From Chloroflexota bacterium (lineage in GTDB: Bacteria > Chloroflexota > Anaerolineae > UBA1429): a DNA stretch of 10,757 nt. The stretch covers positions 1 through 10,757 of the forward strand of contig JAAZBQ010000533.1 of assembly GCA_012513725.1 (NCBI GenBank). The letters are read 5' to 3'. The notes under the pieces were generated by a model. It worked only from the letters and a program-made list of their open reading frames with translations, was not told the origin of the DNA and did no database searches. Both the position numbers and the translations under genes were made by a program. How positions within the stretch are numbered: position 1 is the stretch's first letter; every line of letters begins with the position of its first letter. Below are positions 5,311-10,757 of the stretch, piece by piece.

Positions 5311-6699
5311 CTAACGCGTGTACCCCACCATGCGACCCGTGGAAGGCTCAAACAGCCCCACCGGCGACCCGGTGCCGCCGGGGTTCGGCGGGTTGAAGGC
5401 GAGCGGCAGGTACAGGCGGTGCAATCCATCGGCCTGTGCCGGCCCAGGGGCGAACGCGGCGGCGGCGAACGCCGGGTACCGCGGATCGTCGGCCATGCGC
5501 AAGGGGACGGCGATCGTCTGCTGCCGGTCCGGGTCCACGCGCAGGTAGATGATGTCGAGCGGCGTCCGGGTGTCGTAGATCCGCTGCAGGAGCGCGTCGC
5601 TGCAGCCACCCTCCACAAAGCAGGGATCGAAGGGGATGCCGGGCGGAACATAGAACTCGGGCGGCGTCAGGCGGTCCACCGGGGGCAGGAGACTGAGGTA
5701 CTCTGGCCCGGCAGACTGATCGGCATCCTGCCAGACGGCGCGCAGGGGAAAGGCTCCACCCTGGACCAGATCGGTAGAGAGCATGCCCTCGTCGGGCGCC
5801 AGGCGGATCGTGCCGGGGCTGGGACGCTCGATATTGTTGCGGCTCTGATCGTAGGCGTCCATCAGGAGCGGCGGATAGGAGAACAGCACATAGTTCGCGG
5901 CAGCCGGCGGATCCAGCGGGATGCGCGGGTGCCGGATGCCGCCCACCTCGTCGCCATAGCGCGCATAGATCTGCTCGACCACGGGTCGCAGGAGACCGGC
6001 ACCGCCATCGGGCGGAGCGATGTACGAGGGGAAATCGGTGTGTTGCGTGCCCAAGTACTGGGTTGTCGTGGCCGTGGGCCGTTCAAAGGTGTAGATGGCG
6101 GTGACCACGGGAATGTCCCCGGACAGCGCCAGCTCACCGCCCATGTTCGCCGGCAGGCGGCGGCCGTGCTCCTCCAGGGGCAGCCGCTCGTCGACTCGTT
6201 CGATGATCTCGCGCTCTAGCTCAGGGTAGCGGTTCGGAGCGCTGGCATCCGTCTCCGGCTGCTTGAGTTCCGCCGCCCAGTAGAGCATCCAGCGGATATC
6301 CTCGGTCAACTCGGTATCGCCATCGAACACGCGCACCCAGCCGCCGGGGACGATGGAGGCCATGTGGTCGCCATGGGCCCGCTGGCCCAGGGTGGTGAAC
6401 TGGGTGTACCAGCCGCCCATCCCGTCGGGAAAGCGTCGGGTGTCGATGCGCACGGTGATGCGCAGCAGCTCGCCTTCCACCTCCGAGGAGACGAATCGGG
6501 CGAGGCCCCCGGCCGACGAGAAGGTGAGGATGGCGTCGCGCAGGACCTCATCCGGCACCTGCCCGGCGATGTCCACGATGTTCAGCGCCTGGGGCTCCAC
6601 CCACTCGGGCGTCTGCGCTGCAGCCCGAGGGGGCATCACGAGGAGCAACAGGGCAGCCAGCAGCCACCATCTCGTGTGCGCCCTCGCTACGCCTATCAT
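5311..6699 (-). CDS. Exported protein of unknown family, 462 aa
   Basis: I recognise no known domain. The N-terminus has a classical signal peptide: basic start (ARAHTR), hydrophobic core WWLLAALLLLVM, and a PRAAAQ cleavage site near residue 28, so the mature protein should be outside the membrane. The rest is hydrophilic, rich in proline, aromatic and acidic residues, with no further membrane span. The only cysteines, C360 and C366 (DPCFVEGGCSD), could form a disulfide loop. The C-terminal LYLPLAFNPPNPG resembles tails I recall from exported Chloroflexota proteins, but no sorting signal is proven. The ATG (6697-6699) follows GGGAGGG. It lies 54 nt behind the PfkB kinase gene with no promoter seen between them, so the two are probably co-transcribed; this does not reveal its job. 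Confidence 0.75.
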   Translation of the reverse strand: MIGVARAHTRWWLLAALLLLVMPPRAAAQTPEWVEPQALNIVDIAGQVPDEVLRDAILTFSSAGGLARFVSSEVEGELLRITVRIDTRRFPDGMGGWYTQFTTLGQRAHGDHMASIVPGGWVRVFDGDTELTEDIRWMLYWAAELKQPETDASAPNRYPELEREIIERVDERLPLEEHGRRLPANMGGELALSGDIPVVTAIYTFERPTATTTQYLGTQHTDFPSYIAPPDGGAGLLRPVVEQIYARYGDEVGGIRHPRIPLDPPAAANYVLFSYPPLLMDAYDQSRNNIERPSPGTIRLAPDEGMLSTDLVQGGAFPLRAVWQDADQSAGPEYLSLLPPVDRLTPPEFYVPPGIPFDPCFVEGGCSDALLQRIYDTRTPLDIIYLRVDPDRQQTIAVPLRMADDPRYPAFAAAAFAPGPAQADGLHRLYLPLAFNPPNPGGTGSPVGLFEPSTGRMVGYTR

Positions 6700-6753
6700 C
6701 TGACCCTCCCAATGCTATCGCCCAGCGGCTATCAACAGGGCGTCACGGACAGC

Positions 6754-7935
6754 CTACGGCGCGGTATCCCGGGGGCCCTGCCAGATGCCGGCCTCGGCGT
6801 TCCAGCGCCAGCCCTCGGCGGGCACGCCGGCATCGAGCCGCGACCAGCCGGCGCCGATCCGGTGCCGGGTATCTTCCCACGTGCGGACGCCGCTCGTGGC
6901 GTCGGCCGCCTCCACGTTGCACGCGCCGACCGCTACGGCCGTGGTCACGGCTGCTAGAGGGTCTTGCCCCCGCAGCAGTCCGGCGAGGAGGCCGGCGATG
7001 GTGGCATCGCCGGAGCCCACGGTGGAGGCCACCGGCACCTCAAAGCAGGGGGCCCACACTTCACGCCCCGCCCAACGGCTTGCCTGAGCCGGGGCGCCGC
7101 GGCCCAGGTCGCCGAGGGATGGCGCGCTGCGGAGGTACAGCCCGCGGTGCCCGAGCTTGAGCCCCACCACCCGGGCGCCCATCGCCAGGGCGGCGTCCGC
7201 CAGCGCGGCGATCTGCTCGACGGAGAGGGCGTCTACCGGCCCGCGTGGGTCTCGGAGGGCATCCTCGTAGGCGGGGCGCTCGAGCATGTAGAGCAGCTCC
7301 TCGGCGCTCGGCAGAAAGAGGTGCACGTGGGGCAGGGCGCGCTCCAGGATGGCCCGCCAGTCGGCCCGCCCGCTGTCGCTGGAGGGGTCGGGGAGCGACA
7401 TATCGAGGCTCGTCGTGGCGCCCAGGCGCTCGGCCCGCGCCAGCAGGGCCTGCAGCTCGCCGCCCCCGTCGGCGTACATGCGCCGCATGATCGGCGGGTA
7501 CCCAAAATGGAAGAGGCGCGCAGCGGCGAGGAGGTCATCGGAGACGTCCTCGGGGCCAAAGGTGTTGTTCGTGCCGGGGCAGTGCAAAAAGATGCGATCC
7601 ACCCCCGGGGGGCTGATGACCACCGTGTACGAAGACGGCTCGCCCTGGGCGAGGGTGAGCCCCTCACCCAGCTGCGCGCCGGCCCTCTCGACGACCTGCC
7701 GCGTCAACCCCCCGACAAGGTCATCTCCCAGGCGGGCCACCAGGCGCACGTCGAGCCCCAGTTTGGCCAGCGACAGGCCGGTGTTCGACACGGCGCCGCC
7801 GGTAGACACCACGGCCGGCCCCACCTCCAGGAGCCGCCCCGGTGTCAGGAACGCCTCCGGCGCCCCCGTGGCGTGGGACAGGAACTGCGGGATGATGTCG
7901 ATGCAGAGGTGGCCGGCGACGATGGCGTCGAACAT
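6754..7935 (-). CDS. PfkB-family carbohydrate/nucleoside kinase
   Basis: A 393-residue kinase of the ribokinase/PfkB family, which phosphorylates a sugar or nucleoside with ATP. It begins with the usual strand FDAIVAGHLCIDIIP, has the substrate-side double-glycine motif STGGAVSNTGLSLAKLG (residues 44-60), and near the C-terminus VASTVGSGDATIAGLLAGLL with the anion-hole/catalytic GSGD (307-310, Asp310 as base). The more common form is GAGD, so GSGD-A-T is a mild variant. It is longer than typical members (about 300-330 aa), partly because of an unusual C-terminal tail of some 40 residues ending GIWQGPRDTAP. ATG 7933-7935 is chosen because the fold starts there; GGGAG lies 9 nt upstream, and the longer frame crosses the promoter. 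The substrate cannot be assigned. It leads a likely two-gene unit with the exported 462-aa protein. Confidence 0.88.
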   Translation of the reverse strand: MFDAIVAGHLCIDIIPQFLSHATGAPEAFLTPGRLLEVGPAVVSTGGAVSNTGLSLAKLGLDVRLVARLGDDLVGGLTRQVVERAGAQLGEGLTLAQGEPSSYTVVISPPGVDRIFLHCPGTNNTFGPEDVSDDLLAAARLFHFGYPPIMRRMYADGGGELQALLARAERLGATTSLDMSLPDPSSDSGRADWRAILERALPHVHLFLPSAEELLYMLERPAYEDALRDPRGPVDALSVEQIAALADAALAMGARVVGLKLGHRGLYLRSAPSLGDLGRGAPAQASRWAGREVWAPCFEVPVASTVGSGDATIAGLLAGLLRGQDPLAAVTTAVAVGACNVEAADATSGVRTWEDTRHRIGAGWSRLDAGVPAEGWRWNAEAGIWQGPRDTAP

Positions 7936-7974
7936 GTGGCATTGCTCCCAGGGTCTGTGGCGTACGGAGCACCC

Positions 7975-8003
7975 AGTATGGTCCACCCGGGGCTCCTGTG
8001 CAA
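7975..8003 (-). promoter_or_regulatory. Possible promoter for the PfkB kinase gene
   Basis: On the minus strand TTGCAC (7998-8003), a 17-nt spacer and CATACT (7975-7980). Both hexamers are partial matches (3 of 6 and 4 of 6), but spacing and placement, about 40 nt before the ATG, are right. The -35 lies in the loop of the inverted repeat 7984-8023. Confidence 0.45.
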
Positions 8004-8023
8004 GATGGCGGACGCCCCGGGTG
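7984..8023 (-). terminator. 10-bp inverted repeat between the propeller and kinase genes: terminator or operator
   Basis: CACCCGGGGC (7984-7993) and GCCCCGGGTG (8014-8023) are perfect reverse complements 20 nt apart. The repeat begins 20 nt past the stop of the SMP-30-like gene, so it may end that transcript, though no T-run follows. It also brackets the proposed -35 of the kinase promoter, one arm lying within the promoter spacer, so it could equally be an operator. Confidence 0.5.
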
Positions 8024-8043
8024 CCTCGCCAACCGCCGCACCC

Positions 8044-8988
8044 CTACGGCAGGTCGACGCTGGACACGGTGAACGGAACGCTGGGCTCACCCCCTCGCTG
8101 GTCGAACTGCGAGTTCACCACCAGCAGTCTCCCCGCCGCTACCGCCGCCGTGGTCGGGTAGGCAAAAGACGGGTCGGTGACTGTCTCGGTCACCGACGCC
8201 TGGGTAAAGGTGTTCGTCATCCGCAGGGCGACGATCTCCTCGAACTGGTTGCGCACCACATACAGCGTGCTGCCATCGAGCACCAGTCCATCCCCGGCGG
8301 TGAGGTCTGCGTCGCCGACATCCACCGGCGTGATCTCTTGCGTGGCGACCGTGATTCGGTAGAGCATGCCCGTGTTCGACTGCACGACGACGAGGTACGA
8401 GCCATCTCCCGAGACCACGATGCCGTTCAGGTTGAACCCGTCGCCGTACTCGATGGCGGTGCCCTCGAGGTTCAGCCAGGGCTCAAAGAACACGCCCTCG
8501 CCCGGGGTCCCGGAGATGCGGTAGATGACGGGGTAGAACGAATCGGTGACATAGGCATCGCCGGTGCGTCCCACGGCCACGTCGTTGACGAACGTCTCCT
8601 CCTGCTGGTTATCATAGGCGGCCAGCAGGTCGCCCTCCAGGGTGTCGTACACCAGGATCTTGCCCGTGCCGCCGCCCGCCACGAACAGCCGACGATACTG
8701 GTCCACCGCCAGCCCCACGGCCGTCGTGCGCACCGTATCGCCGGGCAGGAACTCGGTCATCTCCTCGTCGTCGAGCGAAGCGCGGTAGATCGTGCCGTCC
8801 GTCGTACTGCTCACATAGAACGAGCGGGTGGTGCCCTGGTAGGCGACACCCTCGGGAAAGACGTCCTCTCCGGGGATCGCGTACGCCTCGATGGCGTCTG
8901 CCTGCCCGGTCTGCGCCGCCGACGCCACATGAGGGATCGCCAGCAACGCGACCGCCAGCAGCATCCCGACCTGTCTCCACATGCGCAT
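8044..8988 (-). CDS. Exported SMP-30/gluconolactonase-like beta-propeller protein
   Basis: A 314-residue protein with a signal peptide (MRMWRQ, then hydrophobic GMLLAVALLAIPHVASA, cleavage near residue 25). The mature part consists of repeated beta-propeller blades (for example GTIYRASL, GKILVYDT, GDAYVTDS, GMLYRITV, STLYVVRN). Residues that match the metal ligands of SMP-30-type lactonases appear in the right order: Glu46 (FPEGVAY), Asn135 (FVNDVAVG), Asn188 (NLNGIVVSGDG) and Asp233 (AGDGLVLD). A lactonase or related hydrolase acting outside the membrane is plausible; a non-enzymatic propeller is the alternative. ATG 8986-8988 is chosen over the nearby in-frame ATG at 8982 because AGGAGG sits exactly 6 nt upstream. 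It has its own strong promoter and an unusually long leader of about 165 nt. Confidence 0.8.
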   Translation of the reverse strand: MRMWRQVGMLLAVALLAIPHVASAAQTGQADAIEAYAIPGEDVFPEGVAYQGTTRSFYVSSTTDGTIYRASLDDEEMTEFLPGDTVRTTAVGLAVDQYRRLFVAGGGTGKILVYDTLEGDLLAAYDNQQEETFVNDVAVGRTGDAYVTDSFYPVIYRISGTPGEGVFFEPWLNLEGTAIEYGDGFNLNGIVVSGDGSYLVVVQSNTGMLYRITVATQEITPVDVGDADLTAGDGLVLDGSTLYVVRNQFEEIVALRMTNTFTQASVTETVTDPSFAYPTTAAVAAGRLLVVNSQFDQRGGEPSVPFTVSSVDLP

Positions 8989-9160
8989 GAACCACCTCCT
9001 GCACCGCCACGCAGCGTAGCGGCCCGACTCGAAGGATCCCAACGTCTTGCCGGCGACGCGAGGTATCGAGCACGAGCGGCGGGGGGAGGACTGCAGGGCG
9101 AACGGGGAGGCCGTGGGGCGAGGTAGGCATCGGCCAGGGCCGGCTGCGTCACCTAACCTG

Positions 9161-9189
9161 ACTATAACAAACGGTGGCCGCGCCGTCAA
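9161..9189 (-). promoter_or_regulatory. Strong sigma-70-type promoter for the propeller gene
   Basis: On the minus strand TTGACG (9184-9189, 5 of 6), a 17-nt spacer and TATAGT (9161-9166, 5 of 6). The start would be near 9154, some 165 nt before the ATG at 8988. Confidence 0.75.
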
Positions 9190-9329
9190 CGCCGGCAGGA
9201 AGCGTTACCGAGGGGAAGGAGGCGGGCGGATGGGGCCGCGGGCCGGTGGTGCTCCTGGCACCGGCGCACTCGCAGCACTGTTCCCAGGGGAACCTCCTCA
9301 GGCGCTCCCGGCGAGTCCATGGGGCGCGG

Positions 9330-9359
9330 TTGGGCCGGCGGGGCGGGTTCGCGTACAAT
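9330..9359 (+). promoter_or_regulatory. Probable promoter for the lipoprotein gene
   Basis: TACAAT (9354-9359) is a good -10; the -35 TTGGGC (9330-9335) at 18 nt is weak. Transcription would start about 32 nt before ATG 9398, which supports that start codon over the one at 9230. Confidence 0.5.
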
Positions 9360-9397
9360 CCCCTAAAGGGCTGCGCGATTTGGTCGAGAGGTGGCAC

Positions 9398-10681
9398 ATG
9401 GGCGGGAGCGCCGCGCGGGCACATGGAGCTGCTGGTCTCTGGGGCGCCTTGGTCGCCCTGATGATGGTCGCCAGCGCATCGGGCTGCGGCCTGTGGCGCG
9501 CGGAGATCGACGCTTCTCTCGATCGGATCACCGAGGGCTACCGCTTCAGCTTCTTTCAGTGGGAGGTTGATCATCTCCTCCGGAAAGGGCGCCTGACACC
9601 CGAGGCCGCGGCGCTCCTCCAGGCGGCCGAAGAGCCGCGCGCCCTGGTCGAGGAGTACCTCTCCATGAACGGGAGCGTGCGCTCACTCCGTTCCCGCCTG
9701 CAGCGACTGGCGGCCGAGGGCGCTCCCGCCGCCGACCGGGCCCAGGTGCTGGAGGAACTCGCTGATCTGGAGGGGCGACACGAGACCTTGAGCGACGCCG
9801 CAGGGACCGTGCTCGCTCGCCAGATCACGGACGCCCTGTCGGAACGCGGGATCCGCCACCCGGCCGATCGCTGGATTGATCTGGACGTCGTCTTTCCGCC
9901 GGTGTGGTTCGAGATCGCCCAGCCCCCCCACGTGCTGGTGGTGTCGCCGCGCGAGGAGATCGCCAAGTATCGCGAGGTGATGCTCGTTCAGGGCCTGGAG
10001 ACCGACGAGATGGAGCGCATCGAGGCCGATGTACAGGCCTTGGGGTACTCGGCGCTGGTCGTGCGGCTGGGAGGGTTCGGGGGGCTATACCCGGCGCTGG
10101 TCGCCGAGAGCTCATCGCTCCCGTTCCTCCTCGAGGCAGCCACCGAAGAGTGGTTGCACCAGTACCTCGCCTTTACCCCGCTGGGCTTTCGCTACGTGCT
10201 GAGCCTCCTGCACATCTCCCGCTCCTATGAGATCGCCACGCTGAACGAGACGGTGGCCGGGATCGTGAGCGAGGAGGTGGCCCGGGACGTCCTGGCCACG
10301 CACTACCCTGAGCAACTTCCCGGAGTCTCCCCTCCGCCCGAGCCTGCGGATCCGGAGGCGTTCTCCTTTCCCCGCGAGATGCGCCGGATACGCCTGCACG
10401 TGGATGATCTCCTCGCGGCCGGTGAGATCGAGGAGGCCGAGGCGTTCATGGAGGAGCGACGCCGATTCCTGCTGACCCAGGGGTACTATATCCGGCGGCT
10501 GAACCAGGCGTACTTTGCCTTCCACGGCACCTATGCTGCCGAACCGACCTCAGTGGACCCCATCGGCACAGAGGTGCAGGCCCTGCGGGCAGAAAGCGCC
10601 TCGCTGAGCGAGTTCCTGAACCGCATGGTGACCATCACCAGCCGGGCCCAGCTTCGCGAGGTGCTGGGGATCGCCGATTAG
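9398..10681 (+). CDS. Lipoprotein of unknown family with zincin-like EExxH region
   Basis: A 427-residue protein with a lipoprotein signal peptide: hydrophobic segment GLWGALVALMMVASASGC with Cys30 as the probable lipidated residue (SASGC, a permissive lipobox). Residues about 36-150 are mostly helical and charged (LRSRLQRLAAEG, LEELADLEGRHE), possibly coiled coil. The core resembles a membrane-anchored metallopeptidase: ATEEWLHQYLAFTPLGF (249-264) reads like HExxH with Glu250 in place of the first His, and LNETVAGIVSEE (282-293) resembles the third-ligand helix of gluzincins (Glu284). The C-terminal 370-420 region is again helical. Whether it is catalytically active is open. ATG 9398 is preferred because it starts the signal peptide and follows GAGAGG; ATG 9230 is in frame with a stronger ribosome binding site but would bury the signal peptide 56 residues in. 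No family name is offered. Confidence 0.75.
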   Translation: MGGSAARAHGAAGLWGALVALMMVASASGCGLWRAEIDASLDRITEGYRFSFFQWEVDHLLRKGRLTPEAAALLQAAEEPRALVEEYLSMNGSVRSLRSRLQRLAAEGAPAADRAQVLEELADLEGRHETLSDAAGTVLARQITDALSERGIRHPADRWIDLDVVFPPVWFEIAQPPHVLVVSPREEIAKYREVMLVQGLETDEMERIEADVQALGYSALVVRLGGFGGLYPALVAESSSLPFLLEAATEEWLHQYLAFTPLGFRYVLSLLHISRSYEIATLNETVAGIVSEEVARDVLATHYPEQLPGVSPPPEPADPEAFSFPREMRRIRLHVDDLLAAGEIEEAEAFMEERRRFLLTQGYYIRRLNQAYFAFHGTYAAEPTSVDPIGTEVQALRAESASLSEFLNRMVTITSRAQLREVLGIAD

Positions 10682-10757
10682 CGCTGGGGCGCCGTGGCGA
10701 CGGCCTCTGAGTGGCCTGTCAACCTCCAGGCGACCTACCCTGAGCCTTGCACTGACG

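Larger units (their letters stand above)
8989..9397. other. Divergent regulatory region between the propeller and lipoprotein genes
   Basis: About 409 nt carrying promoters in both directions (9161-9189 minus, 9330-9359 plus). Between them lies an inverted repeat GCCGGTG (9242-9248)/CACCGGC (9259-9265), which also contains the inner pair GGTGC/GCACC and could fold or bind a dimeric regulator. AGGAGG at 9217-9222 with ATG at 9230 is in frame with the lipoprotein gene but probably not its start. I see no other gene here. Confidence 0.5.

Noticed and set aside
6964..9126. 720-codon open frame on the plus strand
   Set aside because: It spans the antisense of two separate genes with clear families and crosses their promoters; its composition is rich in Arg, Gly and His as expected of a shadow frame.
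9230..9397. Upstream in-frame start (ATG 9230 with AGGAGG) for the lipoprotein gene
   Set aside because: It would precede the signal peptide by 56 low-complexity residues and lies upstream of the TACAAT promoter; kept only as an alternative.
10717..10722. TTGACA on the minus strand near the right edge
   Set aside because: No acceptable -10 at 16-18 nt, and it would fire into the lipoprotein gene antisense.

Overview
The window is GC-rich, densely packed bacterial DNA without tRNA, rRNA, CRISPR or transposase genes. Compact promoters of the ordinary sigma-70 type (TTGNNN-N17-TACAAT/TATAGT) and purine-rich ribosome binding sites are visible. Gene content (a stand-alone small SWIM zinc-finger protein, a beta-keto acid cleavage enzyme, a MtaA-like URO-D family protein, exported proteins of unknown family) suggests a member of the Chloroflexota, possibly Thermomicrobia- or Anaerolineae-like. 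That placement is inference from gene style, not from a marker gene.

Layout. 1-944 (minus): a promoter drives a D-lyxose-isomerase-type cupin followed after 36 nt by a beta-keto acid cleavage enzyme (BKACE) that runs off the left edge; this is probably a small catabolic operon. 1090-1526 (plus): two very small membrane proteins (77 and 39 aa), then a hairpin. 1568-2064 (plus): a self-contained unit made of a near-consensus promoter, a leader with a minimal start-stop ORF and an intrinsic-terminator-like hairpin, a 92-aa SWIM zinc-finger gene and a strong 14-bp hairpin. 2106-2521 (plus): acpS, preceded by a duplicated Shine-Dalgarno segment. 2522-2920: gene-free, with mosaic short repeats between convergent genes.

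2921-9189 (minus): five genes in one direction. In transcription order these are an exported SMP-30-like beta-propeller protein, a PfkB-family sugar/nucleoside kinase, an exported 462-aa protein of unknown family, a URO-D/MtaA-type methyltransferase-like protein, and a calcineurin-type metallophosphoesterase. Promoter-like elements sit before the propeller, kinase, methyltransferase and (weaker) phosphoesterase genes, so this is a run of co-oriented short transcription units rather than one operon; only the kinase and 462-aa genes look co-transcribed. 9330-10681 (plus): a divergent gene for a 427-aa lipoprotein with a zincin-like region in which the first metal-ligand histidine is replaced by glutamate.

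No single multi-gene novel system is evident. The most unusual items are the attenuator-like leader of the SWIM gene, the variant EExxH lipoprotein, the isomerase/BKACE pair, and palindromic elements at the kinase and methyltransferase promoters.
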